A stretch of 64,000 nt of DNA, taken from NCBI GenBank assembly GCA_015501055.1, contig JADNYV010000028.1:248001-312000 (forward strand), read 5' to 3'. The position numbers and the translations under genes were made by a program. The first letter of the stretch is position 1; each line of letters opens with the position of its first letter. Below, piece after piece: positions 1 to 12,234 of this stretch. The notes beneath the pieces were generated by a model. It did not search any database and was not told where the DNA came from. It was given only the letters and a program-made list of their open reading frames with translations. The stretch is from Mucidula mucida (taxonomy: Eukaryota > Basidiomycota > Agaricomycetes > Agaricales > Physalacriaceae).

Positions 1-466
1 ACAAGACTATGGCAGAGGCGGTCGCGGACGACCATTGTAAAGGGACGACCAAGAAGGCGCTACACGAATCTGGAGCTGCACTCATTCGCAGGCACGGGTT
101 CGACGAGAAGCAGCACCATGACTACATTGAGCGCACGATGACACGCTACGCCAATCCGAATATCAAGGACGAGCTGTCCAGAGTGTCCAGGAATCCATTG
201 AGGAAGTTGTCCCCAAACGAGAGATTGGTGGAGCGGTCAACATGTGCAAGGAGTTTAACTTGCCAAGGCCGCATTTGATCAAGGGGATCGCAGCGGCTTT
301 CCATTTCGATGTGCAAGAGGATGAGGAGGCCGTTCAGCTCGTTCATCTGGTTAGAGAGAAGGGAATAGAGGATGCTATTGAAGAAACCACGTCTTTCAAG
401 AAGGGGAGTCAGGATCACAGTGACGTTCTGAAGGAGTACCATCTGCTTAGGAAGATACCCAACTGA
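1..466 (+). CDS. mtlD: Mannitol-1-phosphate 5-dehydrogenase, C-terminal part (truncated by window edge, one frame break)
   Basis: This is the end of an NAD-dependent enzyme interconverting mannitol 1-phosphate and fructose 6-phosphate, part of fungal polyol metabolism in the cytosol. The visible part matches the C-terminal domain of the polyol dehydrogenase family: 'YIERTMTRYANPNIKDELSRV', then 'RKLSPNERL', then 'LPRPHLIKGIAAAFHF', ending at a TGA at 464-466. The first two blocks are in one frame (from base 3) and the third is in another. The switch falls near 225-231. Restoring one G there gives family spacing identical to E. coli MtlD, so a base appears to be missing. A GT-AG intron across the break would be only about 23 bases, which is too short. 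The family call is firm; whether the break is real is open. Confidence 0.8.
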
Positions 467-694
467 GATGGTGGCAATTGAATGCAAAAGTTATTTCATA
501 TTCATGTTTACTTGCGCTTCCGGGTCTTCAGTTTGTCATTCGTGTAGAATTTAGCACTGCTGTTGTATATTACGATTATAGATGTGTATGAAAGCAAATA
601 ATATAAACGATGCCAGAAGCTAACATGATACAACTATACAAGACGATGATGGTGAGCTGATGATACAAACTGATGTGTGCCGATGTTCCTTATG

Positions 695-3600
695 CTAAGC
701 GTTGTCTATCGAAGGTCCAGCACCTGCATCGCCATCCGGGGGACGCTAGCACTTCGACGTGAATATTGAACGTAGCTAAATAAACGAAATACTCACCTTC
801 TGATTTTTTCGCGGTATAAACAGATTGGGTTCCTTCTTTTTCTTCTTCACCGGAGGAGGTTGTGGTTTTGGTGGCAACCCGTTTGACGGATGAGGGCGTT
901 GGGGTTTCGGCGGTAACCCGTTCGTCGGACGAGGATCGTTGGGAGGTAACGTAACATTGCTGGTAGACGAATGAGGATCAAGAGTTGTAGGCGATGTAGC
1001 AGGTTGAGGCCGCGACGATGGTTCTGGCCTCTCTTCAGCCGAGGCCGACAATTTGCGTTTGACCCCGCTAACTAATCGCGAAGCATCAGGACGGCTTTGA
1101 GCCGCAACTTGTTTGGGCGTGGAGAGCTCCACTGGGGGCGGAGGCGGAGCGGCAACTGATTTCAGAGACTTCTTCTTCTGTATAGATGGCGTTGAGGCAG
1201 AAGCATTTTCGGTGAAATATGTTTTATTCTATATGATTATCAGCACGCGAATTCCTCATTACGAGTGTCTTACCGCGTCGACGAGCAACCCCTCTCTCTC
1301 GCATCGGAAATAATGAGTTTCCACGTTGCATCGCTACGTTCCAAGGTCGGTGTGTTACCGACCAAGAACACACTCGATTTGGCTCGGGTCAACGCCACGT
1401 TCATGCGCCGCATATCTAACTCGAATCAGCAGAAGAGACTAGGCTGAAAACACGAGCCATACCATTCAAGAATCCGATACTTTGTACACCTGGCCCAGCC
1501 CTGACGGTCGAAAGAATGATGATGTCTTTTTCCTGACCTTGGAATCCATCGACAGTGTTGAACGTGACGTGGTCCAAAATATCACGACCAAACCTCTCCC
1601 GAAAGATAACTTTCAACTCGGATATTTGCCCTCTGTATGGCGAAATGACACCCACTGTCATCTTATTGCCCCAACGCACCTGCAGTCGGTTGTACAATAG
1701 AAGAACCATCTGTGCCTCCGAGGAGTTCTTCATCGACTTGTTGGGCGCCTGTTCCTGGTTGCCAACAACGTTGAAAACCCTGTACACGCCAAATTTCGCG
1801 TCCGCATGCCACGGTTTAGCGGTTTTGGACGCCATTTCCGGGCCATCGGTTAGTCGTCCTCCGTAGAAGAGTTTGCTCGGTAATAAGCTGATCTCTGGGT
1901 GCATGCGATACTGTATGCTAAGTAGATGGACAGCGTTAGGCTGCTGTTTCTGTAAGCGTACGAAAAGGGACTGGTTGTACAGTTGTTTCGTGGCCTGCAT
2001 GATTGAGTACGAGTCAAATAACAGTAAACGATCCTCACCTGTCCGCTCATTACTGTAGGAGGCAATTGATTGGGATCTCCGACCAGTATACACCGTTTGC
2101 AAGTGAATTTCAGAGGAACGAGCGTACTCAACTCGATGGCCTGCGCAGCTTCATCAATGATGATCACGTCGAAGTCGAGCTGAGCGTCCTGCAAAGTGCT
2201 ATGACCAGCGCCACTCAGCGTTGTGCAGATAACTTGGGCATCCTGGAGTACTTCAAATTGAGCTTTACGTCTCGCCTGATTCATATCATTCCTCTCCTTT
2301 CTCCGATCATCTTTCAGAGCGTTAAGGCGCTCGCGGATTTCATAGCGGCGAGTTCGAAGTTGTTGCTGTTGCTTCCGCAAGGCAACAGTCCGTTCAGCGT
2401 TATCACGTGTAGTTTCGAGTGCGTCGTCGACTAGTTTGGTTTCGTCAGTGACCGCATTGAGCTCCGCTTGGATGGCATTGAGTGTGACATCTTGGCTTTT
2501 GAGACTTTCCAACTCGTCGCCCTGATTGGGATTCAATGCCTTGTCGACCAATTGTTCAAGCTGAACGTCGCGAACAGCATCCCCGACACCTGAACCTAGA
2601 CGGACCACTTTCAACGGATTGTTGGTTTTCACGGAACCCCGATAACCCTCCTGGAGACGATACGTGATTTCGTCTATAGCAGCATTACTGGGTGCGCAGA
2701 CAAGAACCTTGTGGGTGGAACTTCGATTGATCGAACCAGAAATCGGACGCGGCCGACGTTCTGTTGTGGCAGCAACCAGACCGCATATTGTTGATGTCTT
2801 TCCGGTTCCCGGCGGACTGTAAAGAATTCAGCAATTGGAATTCAAAAGTAAGAGAAGCTTTTACCCTTGAATTAAACTGAAGCCTTCCGTTTTCAAAGCG
2901 CATTCCACTGCTTTCGCTTGTGGCTCGTTAAGTCGGTATACCTCCATCGTTTTCTGGATGGTACTGAAATCGACGACATTCGGTACGACAAGTTGGGGCC
3001 TGAATACGACATCTTTGAAGTCGTAGTACTGTATCGTGGCAAGCGCGGCATATTCGCGGGAGACGGTACTCAAGCTAATGGTATGTTTAGAATTTCAGCA
3101 CAATCAATGTTGTAGAAATGCACCTTAGCGCCTTGGTAATTGACCACGTTGAGTTGATCTGTATTCCAGGATCAGGTCTGTTCTCGTCAAAACAGAACTT
3201 CAACGTGGCACTCAGTCCAGGAGATTTATATCCCGCCGACCTAGATCCGTCAACCTTCGCCAAGGCAGATTTCGACTTGTCCTGTCGGTGCCGCAGCAAT
3301 ACGACGTCATTCTCCGTTAAATACCAGTCCTTCGGAAGAACGTCTGTAATCTTGATATCTACCTTCGTCCAATAGTTGATAGTCGACTTGCACGTAATGG
3401 TGCAGGGGAATGATTGGGATATATTCTCCTTGGAGCTGCACACCTGGGCCCAAAGTTCGTGCAATAGCAAAGGTTCAAAAATCCTGAGATAGTCTTGGTG
3501 GTCATGGAAGCGATCCGGTACAGGGCACGTACGCAATGTTGGGCCGGGGGGTGTAGGACCGTCATGATTGTAGTCCCACGCCAAAAGTGTTCGATACAGA

Positions 3601-6600
3601 TTATTGAAGTCGGGATTTCGTCGCTGATAGGCTCGGTATTGCGCCTCCTGGATGCGCTGTTCCTCTTGTCGCTTGCGGCGCTCTTCTATGGCAGATACAG
3701 AAGTTGTCACGTCAATGGTCTTAATTTGACGACGGGGCTTGTCCTTGTGCTTGATCTTTGGCGACTTCGGGAGTGCCATCTTTTTCAAAATGCTCCCCTG
3801 TGATTCCTCTTCATCATCCGACGAATCGCCGGAGGAGGAGGTGGAGGACGGAGCCGCGTTCCTGGATCCTCTGGGAATATGCTTGGAGGGACCCGCTGAG
3901 GAGAATTTACGATTTTTAGCTATTGCGCCAGCCTGGTCCAGCCTTCGTTGGTCACGTTCGGAGAAGAATCCCTTGTCCGCCTTGACTGCCGCTACTTTCT
4001 TCGGAGGAGGTAGAAGTGGGGTGTGCTTGCTCAAGGTAGATAGTTTAGAGGATTTGGATGGAATGGCCGCTTTGACTTCCAGTTTGTGTGCCTTCTTCGG
4101 AATAGGCTTGACCTCTTCTGGCTCGTCGTCGTCAGAAATGACGATGGGAGCTACGCCAAGGCCATCACCCTCAGAATCATCGTCGGGAATCACTATCACT
4201 TCTTGAACGGAAGCGAGCAATAGCTCAAGCTGCGCGAGCTTCGCCGTACTGAGTCGAGTGTTTTGCCCGCTTGAGATGCTATCTTCCTCTCTCGCAGACT
4301 TCAGATAACGCTTCAAGCGATCGATGCTGTCTTTGTGAGGAGTGGTACCGTTCTCGCGGAAGTAACCGAAGAGTGATTCCAACAAAGAGTATGACTGATG
4401 CAAGAGCTCCTCATCGGTGAGTCGAAGCCATCGAGCAAGCTCGGTGAGCACAAGCTGCATGCCCGCCAACATGTTCGAACCAATTTCCGCCTTCACACTC
4501 GACGAAAGGGACGAGACGCTTTCGGCAGCCGATTTGAACGTCTGCACCTCCGATAGCATCTCTCTTCCAAAAATGAGCGCATCCCGCATCCAAGTAATCA
4601 TTACTTTGGGCTCAAAGAACCTCGCCCATGTCGGAGTGCGTTTGAAGATAAGAGCGATTGCCTGACTCATCAATGTCCAAAGTTTGGGAAGCTGGAGAGC
4701 CGGACTTGACAGCTCGGAGGAACGAAGGAAAGGCGGTTGGAGGAGGAGACCATTGGGATGCTGGCACAACACTTCGATGATATCCGTGAAGCCGCGCACA
4801 AGCGATTTGGCTAAGCTGCATGCTTCAGGCACGAAGTTGGCGAAGCGATTAAAGACGGATAGGAAGTCGAACATGCCCTCGAAAGAGGCATCAAAGTCGT
4901 TCGTGAGTAGGGCTCGGAAGCAATCTGCGCGGATATCGACATCAAACGCCAGCCCAACGATGAGCTGTGCGGCCATTCGAAGGTCGTCCACCGGCGAGAG
5001 CATCAACTTCATGACATTCTTCGCCATTCCGGGTATCTGAAGAAGGGATATAGCAGATGAAGTCGTGGTGTTCTCACAATGAACGGAAACGGTGTTAAGG
5101 AATCCACTCCTGACACTTCGGATCCCCACTTTGACCAGTTGGAATAATTGCTGCATGGCGGGCACACCAAGAATATCTGCGAAGGCAGCGGTGTGGATGG
5201 TATCAATGTGGGAGGCTTGAGACATAACCGAGATAATGACATGAATCCCATCACTGTCGCTGGCTTGCAATGAATCGTACACAGTGTTCCAGACATGCTC
5301 CCTAAGGTGTAGAGGTGCAGCGGAGCTCGATTTCCGATTAGCAAGAGCGTCACAGAGGGTAGTCATACCTGCAGATAGGGCTTTAAGGTCCTGTGATAGG
5401 ATATCCACTATCAACTCTCGTGTTTGAATCCGGGCATCTTTCCATCGCGGATCGGAATAGGCCTTGGAGAAAGCTAAGGCAGTCAAAACTTTGCCATGGA
5501 TTCGGAACGCCTGCGAGACGAGTTCGGGGTGCTTGTCTTCGGACTTTAACAACTATGCACAAATTTGAGTGAGCAGACTCCTAGCAAATGAATTATCGTG
5601 CTCACAAATGCTGCAAAGCTCAAAGTAGCTGGTCGAGAATCACTGAAACGTTCGTGCTGAAGCTCCTCGCAGAGAAAACTCAGCATCTTCAGACACACTG
5701 TAGAGTGAATGGAGGGGTCGGGGATCAGAGACAGATATTCTCTGAACCAGACGATGTGTCGCCTGGCACCGCCCGATTCATGAATGTGGGTTGTGAAGGA
5801 CGGATTATCTTTGATCGAATCGAACACGATCTGGGGATATTCGGGACCCTCCGCTAGCCATAGACGACGACCAAGGCGTTTGATCAGAAGAATAAAACAG
5901 TTTAAGATCTCAGAAAACTCTATGGATAACGTCAATGGAGAAGCGAGAAATAAGGGCGATGATCACCGACCAGGCCCCGTATCATGGAGGTGAGCAACAA
6001 GTACTCGGCGGATATCGACATGTTGAAAAGTTCCCGAAACCAGAGATTCGGGGGGAATGAGTTTCAGTAGAGGAAGGAAGGAAGACCATAGTGATATCGG
6101 TTCCGCGACGAAGAACGCCCGTAGATGGGTCAGATTGGCCATTGACGGGATGGTGGTAGTTGAAGGAGGGGAGTAAATAAAGGCGATAACTTTAAGGACC
6201 TCGGAATACGGGCCATTGAACGCCTCGTTTGGTATCGGAACTATCGTACACTTCGCGGTTTGCTTAGTAGCCCAGTCTCGGACAAGCGGGTTCCTATGCA
6301 GGAGAAGGAGGAGTATGCCCGCCGGCAATATATCCAGAGGCCAGCGGAGGGGCACGGAAGGAGGGTACTTGTCAACGATAGAAAGAATCCTCGCGTCTTG
6401 AAATACTCCGAAATTGGCAAGCATACGATAAACCACGGCGGATGGTACATCAGATAGAGACTTGGCGGACGGCGAAGTTTGGGTTGGAGAAAGCCCAATG
6501 CGAGTGAGAATGTCGATGACACTATTAGCTTCCGATTCCTCAAAGCTTCTGTTGAATTCGGTTTTTGTGTCTTCGTGGAAAGCGCCAAGGTAGCTGGACA

Positions 6601-6959
6601 AAGGTAAGCATGACTCTGAAGGATTGCGAAGGAACGCACGTATTTCTAGATAGTGTTTTCGCCTTTTCCAACGCATGGACGCATTCTGTGCAGTGGGAAA
6701 GGCATTCCAACAATCTGCCTCGCCAGACGAGGACGTTAGGACTTTCGTAGGCATGTAATCGCAGTGAAAAGGTCGCCGCTGCCACAGTCGTCGTGGACGC
6801 CTTCCCACAGAACCAATGAATGTCGCTACCATCTGAGACGCTCATAAGATAGTCGTATATCTGTTTCAGTGTATCCTCCGAAAGGTCGCTGCCGACTGGG
6901 CTATCCCGCAACTGGTCAAGGGTTCTCTGTACGTCGCCATGGGTGCTCGTTGCGGCCAT
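695..6959 (-). CDS. SEN1: SEN1-type RNA/DNA helicase (SF1)
   Basis: Large nuclear superfamily 1 helicase of the Sen1/senataxin family, which terminates non-coding transcription and removes R-loops. The long N-terminal helical domain is encoded from 6959 to about 4200. It is followed by an acidic and basic linker with 'VIVIPDDDSEGDG', and the helicase core lies below about 3100. Helicase motifs are visible in order: GPPGTGKT (formed across an intron near 2820-2870), DEAAQ, GDPNQLPP, QYRMHPEIS, TVDGFQGQEKD and NVALTRAK. The start ATG (6957-6959) opens 'MAATSTHGDVQRTLDQL'. Intron 1 (6594-6639) joins 'SRNT' to 'YLGAFHED'. The last intron (746-796) leads to a short exon ending 'RPPDGDAGAGPSIDNA' with its stop at 695-697. 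The core junctions I traced keep the frame. It shares a short intergenic region with translin. Confidence 0.93.
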
Positions 6960-7137
6960 TACTAGTCCCAGTAAAGCAATGTGATGGTAACACCAGGAAG
7001 CGGCAATCTGGTCAAGGTGTCATGAAGACGAGTAACGGTTTGAGTCTAATTAAAGGCCTTTTCGATTTGCGCGCGTTGGGTCACCGGCCACGTGAGTCTT
7101 GCATCTTGACAATCATCATCGCGTCACGCAAGCAAAC
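6960..7137. promoter_or_regulatory. Bidirectional promoter region, SEN1 / translin
   Basis: Only 178 bases separate the start codons of two divergently transcribed genes, so both must be driven from this interval or from sequence inside the neighbouring gene. I see no clear TATA box. The pairing of two nucleic-acid-binding proteins here is an observation, not proof of co-regulation. Confidence 0.5.
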
Positions 7138-8112
7138 ATGGACTCTGCCGACATCGACAACCTCAATGCTCTGTTGGACAACGAATCTCAGCTCAGAGAG
7201 GTAGCTGAACACCCGAATGATACGTGCCAGTGCATCTGACAGACTTGTCTCAAGAAAATCCGCGAGCAAGTCCAAGAGTTGGATAAAAAAGCGCGTACAA
7301 TGGTTGGGTTGTTGAACAGGATCCATTCGATACCCTTTGCATCAGGTACCTGCGGAGATCCCGCGTCTGATGACGACTTAGTACTAATTCTGCCGCAGTA
7401 CCAAATCTGATCACATCTGTGAAGCCTGTTCTCGAGAGCACGCAAGCCGTTCACGCCGCGCTTGCTGATCTCGTTCCTCCCAACCAATTCTGGCGATGGA
7501 AGGAAATGTGGACTAACTCTCTGCGCACCTCTGTGTTTGTGGCGACTTTTCTGGAATATCTCTCAACGGGGACTTTGCTGTCCTTGTCAGCGACTTCTGC
7601 TCAGTTGGGAAGTATGTGTACCTGGGCATTGTATCTATAGCTGCTAACAACTCTTTTAGTCAAGGACGAATGGAAAGATCGCTTCACGTTGTCTATCGAG
7701 GATTATCTTCACGGTCTCATCACCTTGGTCAACGAGTTGGTAGGTAAGTCTAACTGAAAAGTACTCATTGACTCATGCATGCTGTACAACAGTCTCGACT
7801 AGCAGTAAACGCAGTAACTTTGGGTAACTTCCAAGAACCGTTGAAAATATCGGCCTTCGTCAAGGACATCTTCGCCGGATTCACGATGGTAAGCCGATGT
7901 CCTGTATCTTGAAGAAGATTAGAGACTAAAACCACATTATAGTTAAATCTTAAGAATGATCAGCTACGTCGACGATTCGACAGTCTCAAGTATGACATGA
8001 AAAAGATAGAAGAAGGTGAGCATCATTCTTGTTGCTGCTAGGAATACCTAATTACAGTGGTATAGTTGTATATGACGTCTCTCTAAGGCGTTTAGCTCCG
8101 CCTCTGAAGTAA
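7138..8112 (+). CDS. TSN: Translin
   Basis: Translin is the single-stranded RNA/DNA-binding subunit of the translin-TRAX (C3PO) endonuclease. Seven exons can be joined without a frame problem. The protein begins 'MDSADIDNLNALLDNESQ' and shows 'LKKIREQVQELDKKARTM', 'FWRWKEMWTNSLRTSVF', 'IEDYLHGLITLVNELSRLA' and 'LNLKNDQLRRRFDSLKYD', and ends 'VVYDVSLRRLAPPLK'. These are the hallmark translin blocks in the right order. The length of about 230 residues matches the family. Introns are 43-60 bases; the second one contains a TACTAAT branch site. The start is the first ATG upstream of the family's N-terminal helix. The all-helical protein is normally cytosolic and nuclear. Confidence 0.93.
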
Positions 8113-8650
8113 CTCTGTCACTGGGTTGATTTCGGGAGAGCATGATTGTGATATGGCAGTAGTACTTACTGCAACTTACACTGTAAACTATATCGCTGGA
8201 TCACCTTTCGATGTTATCTCTTTCTGTACAACTATGTTCTACTAGTAGACACTGCTATGCCCGTGAAGCACGATGAATCATGAAAGTCTTCACAACTAAA
8301 GTTAAGAAGTCAGGAGGGACAGCAAGGGGCACCTTGCGCATACTTGGATCTTTGAGGTCTTTCGACGGAACAGCACTTGACGTACTTGCTAAACTGAAAA
8401 TGCGATGGCTACCTGCACTCAACTCCCAGTATCCGACACCAGGGTCCTCGAGCAATCGCGAACTATGCGTCATCGTCATTTCTGACTATGGTCCGCGGAG
8501 TTTCAAAATATGACCTGATCGGACCGGAGGCTATAACTCAAACCTCAACTGCTACAGTAGTAACGCAACTGTTCCTCAAAAGTCGCCGACTTGCCGCGTC
8601 TCTACGCTTGACGATCATTGTTTTCTTTACTTTTTGCTAGTAGCGACGCC
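8113..8650. other. Intergenic, no gene recognised
   Basis: This stretch of about 540 bases lies between translin and SGF29. It has only short ORFs on both strands (for example 8255-8479 minus and 8280-8513 plus), none of which resembles a known family. It probably holds the translin 3' UTR and the SGF29 promoter. Confidence 0.5.
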
Positions 8651-9941
8651 ATGGATCGGAAAAGAGGCTTCCAAACACGCCCCGCCGCAAGTGAAGGTTC
8701 GTTCACGTCACTTATAGCGGCTCCATCTCAAAAGCAACGCAAACGATCAGAAATGAACGTGTGGAGTCAGGCGAGAGGACAGCTTCTTGCGTTCACCAAA
8801 ACGTATACTGCAAATCCTGGAACAGCAGAGACTATTGATCGCGTGAACCGCCTCATCGCCGTTTGGCCTTCCGACGACACCGCGCCGTCTGAGGGCTTGG
8901 CCGAATTCCAAGGAACGCATGACAAACTGAAAGCTGGCTTGCAGGATATTGAAACGGCTTCTCTCAAAGAAGTCAGGTAACAATAATTAGTTACGCTTAC
9001 ATCGATTCCTCTGACATCGTGTGCTAGAATGATTGAAGCGGCCTTGGAGAAACTTGGAGTTCTGATAGCCCTCCGACAAGCACCAGAACCAGGTAAATTG
9101 AGTGGGTACCGTCGATCTTTCTCTATACTGATCGTCTTCAGTACTAGACAAGCGGAATAAACGTCCTAGGGCGCCTTCTCCGTCACACGCAGTAGCGCAT
9201 GCTACACAGCCTTCAACTGCATCCCGTACAAGTGTTCTAATCACTCTTCCGCCGCGAAATGCTGCGGGGACGCCTCTAGGCAGTGCCGTCGTACGTGGAA
9301 GTGGCACACGTAAGGATAACCTGTCCCGGCAGCTACCTCTAAAGCCTGGGCGGCAAATTGCCTTCCATACTCCCATCAGACCGGATAAAGATGAGAACGA
9401 AGGGAGTGACTGGATTCTCGCGAATGTCACTCGCTGCTTGGGTGACAAGACCAAGTATAGTAAATTGGTTCTTCGGCATGTATCCTTACTGACAGGCTTA
9501 CTTCGTTAGGTATGAAGTTCGCGATGCCGACGATGATAATCCAGAGTGAGTAATATGTTTGTAGGTTTTCGTGAATGTCGGTCCTGAGCGCCGGCTTTAG
9601 GACCTACGTGACAACACTAGCGTCGATGATACCACTTCCGGTGGCGGGCGTACCCGAAGGAGCTCCCGAGAGTCTGTCTTCTTATCCGGAACACGCCAAG
9701 GGTTCAACTGTTCTGGCTCTCTATCCCGATACGAGTTGTTTCTATCGCGCGGAAGTGATGACAACTCCAGATCGAGAGAAGACTAAAGTATCTATGTTGT
9801 GCATTTCTAATTGACCGCGACTGACACACACTCTAGGAGGGCGTTGTGCCTACTTATGTGCTCAGGTTTGAAGATGACGGTGACGCAGACCAGCCTTGCC
9901 CTGCATATTATGTTGTTGATCTTCCGAAGGAATGGGTCTGA
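8651..9941 (+). CDS. SGF29: SGF29-like SAGA subunit with tandem Tudor domain
   Basis: Chromatin reader of the SAGA histone acetyltransferase complex; in yeast and human the C-terminal tandem Tudor domain binds H3K4me2/3. The protein starts 'MDRKRGFQTRPAAS', has a helical N-terminal part (residues about 20-130), a Ser/Thr/Pro-rich linker, then 'GRQIAFHTPIR' and 'WILANVTRCLGDKTKYEVRD'. The second Tudor repeat reads 'VLALYPDTSCFYRAEV ... VVPTYVLRFEDDGD' and ends at 'VVDLPKEWV'. Five introns join in frame (for example, GTATAG donor at 'TK|YEVRD'). The aromatic residues of the FYRA block fit the methyl-lysine cage region. An upstream in-frame codon at 8618 is less likely as the start. Confidence 0.85.
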
Positions 9942-10109
9942 GATCAAGTTCCTATATCTTGCAAGTATCTACGAGACTGGATGACTTTCCATACGCCGAA
10001 AGTTGATTTTTATCTAAGTAGCAATTGGGGTTAGGGTTCGGCATGCGTCATTTACAAAGTCCGGTGTTCTAAGTATCCTTGATCCTATATTCTCTCGTCA
10101 AGTCGGTTC

Positions 10110-11280
10110 ATGAGAACATTCAGGCACGCTGTAATGACTCCTCATCTTCCTGTTGAACTATACCGACACATCAGTGATCATTTCGACTCTGAGGATCGAC
10201 ATGTTCTCCAAGCACTGTCCATCACTTGCAGAACATGGAATATAGAAGCGGAACGTGTCCTCTACAAACGTTTCGACAACCACAAATGCGCCACTACCCA
10301 ACAGCTCTTTCTCCAGCGCGTAATTGCGTGCCCGAGGGTTGGCAGTCTCGTGAAGATCTTCAAGATTAGAATGCACCATCCCGCCAAGGAATCCGAGGCG
10401 CTCGTCGCCTTGGTCTCACAAGCTCTCATGAACATGCCCAATTTGCGCTCTTTCGCCTTTCGCTCGACGGGTGGGAAGCCTGCCGCCCGAAGTATGCTCT
10501 CCGCGTGCCCGTTCCAACTTAAAGAGTTTGACTGGGGATGTCACGGTGATGAGAAGGATCTCCTGGTATTCCTTGGGACGCAGCACTCTTTGAAGATCGT
10601 CAACATTGACTCGTGGGACGCGTCCCGGTACGGAGTACCACTCACCTTGACCCCAGAGATTGTCTCCCTCTCGGGGCCCTATGGGACTATAGCGGCCTTT
10701 CTTCCTGGCCGCATGATATCGCAGGTCGACTGGATCCCGGATCTCGACGACCCAGAGCCCGACGGTGAGCTTTTGGGCAACGCTTTGCGGCATTACAGAT
10801 GCTCAGCTTTGGCGGCTACTTCATGCGCCCCAACCTGTCGTCCATCGCCGATTACCTCGCAGATCTAAGATTTCTGGAGTTGAGAGGCATTCAGGTAACT
10901 TCACCAATTCTATTTCATGTCGATTTTGACCAAATTCTCTGTGTCATTCACAGGCAGATGACCTGAACTGTATACCGCTCATACCTCGCCTCGAAACCCT
11001 GAAGATCTCGATGCGGTGGGCTCAAGATCGTCTACCAATACCATTATCAGATCACAGAGAGGTGACGCTCGAGCTGTTCGAGCAGTGCTCCAATCTCACA
11101 AGGATAATGATCGTGTCGAAGAAGTATATTGATCATTGGTTGTCGGACTACAAGCAGTGGTCAAGGCCGTCAAACCATGGTTTGTGTTTCTTTCAGTACT
11201 TTGCTTGGACTAATAAGTGTGTAGCAGATCCAGTTCCTTGCCTGGACATTCCCTTTGATTCCCCGAAGCTGAAGCATTGA
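10110..11280 (+). CDS. F-box/LRR-like protein with one frame break
   Basis: Probable F-box protein, a substrate-receptor type of SCF ubiquitin ligases. The N-terminus carries an F-box-like block, 'LPVELYRHISDHFDSEDR' followed by 'LSITCRTWNIEAERVLY'. Leucine-rich-repeat-like sequence follows ('LRFLELRGIQ', 'IPLIPRLETLKI'). The first ORF runs in frame to about 10790. The LRR part continues in another frame from about 10796, consistent with one missing base in 'gcgg|cattacag'. An alternative 34-base GT-AG intron there does not restore the correct frame. Two later introns (about 10893-10953 and 11180-11224) are normal, and the stop is TGA at 11278-11280. Start could be 10110 or the inner ATG at 10134. 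Confidence 0.6.
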
Positions 11281-11553
11281 CGGAATAGTATAGATTGTAG
11301 CGAATGAAGAAAGGAGATGTTCAGCGTGTGCTACTCGGTATCTTGGAAAGGCCTTTAAAAATACACCGTACAAATCACAGCTGTGGGATAGCGTGTTGCA
11401 TCACATTATCTGATATTCTTCTTGTATACTGACTCGCCTGATGTATGGATCGTCGGTTAATTACTAACATCAGGTCAACTGGCTGCTATGTAAAAGTATC
11501 CGTAGAAAGCTTTGACGCGTACTTTCTCACGATACCTTTCTGACAGCCCACCA

Positions 11554-12142
11554 ATGCCACCATCTGATCTAAAGAACAGAACAAGAGCAAACTACGTGTA
11601 CTCTCTTCCCTATCACACGCGATGGCAAGTCTGCGAAAGCCAGGCTCTCTGAGGTGATACTGACGCGCCACGTATGTAGGAGCGACAACGATCAGTATGG
11701 TCACATGAATAACTCGATATACTATCATTTCTTCGACTCGATCATCAATGACTACCTGATAAAGCATTGCGGGCTCACAGGGAATCCTCGAACGACTCCT
11801 GTGATTGGCCTAGTGGTTTCGTCGTTTTGCGAGGTACCATTCGACGCATATCGATTGCTTTGGTTGCGGCTGACGCGACATCTTCTTCTTCCCCAGTTCT
11901 TTGCGCCTCTATCCTTCCCACAGTTGATTTCTCTGGGCCTTCGTGTCACGAAGGTGGGGCGCAGCTCCGTCTCTTACGAGGTCGGAGTGTTCCCCGATGA
12001 TTCCAAGCAGCCTGCTGCTGTTGGTGGTTACACCCACGTCTTCGTGGATTCAGAATCACGAAAGAGTGTTAGCATAAATGTGCATCAACAGTTGGAGACC
12101 GGGCTGAAAGCCTTGGTTCATCCGGGCGTCGCAAAGCTCTGA
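11554..12142 (+). CDS. Hot-dog fold thioesterase (4HBT-like) with a GC-AG intron
   Basis: Likely acyl-CoA thioesterase or thioesterase-like protein of the hot-dog superfamily. The diagnostic block is 'HTRWSDNDQYGHMNN' followed by 'IYYHFFDSIINDYLI' and, after intron 2, 'FFAPLSFPQLISLGLRV' and 'GGYTHVFVDSESRK'. The Asp in 'DNDQYGH' is at the usual catalytic position. Exon 1 begins 'MPPSDLKNRTRANYVYSLPYHTRW'. Its last codon is completed only if intron 1 is 11625-11679, beginning GCAAGT and ending TATGTAG, which is a GC-AG intron. Intron 2 is GT-AG (about 11833-11895). The length of about 155 residues is normal. Substrate cannot be inferred. Confidence 0.82.
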
Positions 12143-12234
12143 ATACTCTCGCCGCCGGTCATTATCGCATGTATGTACTTGGTAATTCTATTCTAAATCG
12201 TTGTAGGAAAGTCCCTTAGAGAATTTCACTTGAA

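Noticed and set aside
228..250. A 23-base GT-AG intron to explain the frame change in the mannitol-1-phosphate dehydrogenase
   Set aside because: Far shorter than any other intron in the window (about 43 bases and up), and it would remove residues that the family keeps; one missing base explains the change better.
3495..4206. Plus-strand ORFs of 100-155 residues inside SEN1
   Set aside because: They are antisense shadows of the SEN1 coding exon and have no motifs.
10025..10045. Telomere-like GGGGTTAGGGTTCGG
   Set aside because: Only about one and a half TTAGGG units, which is expected by chance; not an interstitial telomere array.
10765..10798. A 34-base GTGAGC...CAG intron in the first F-box gene
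   Set aside because: It is too short and leaves the downstream LRR part in the wrong frame.
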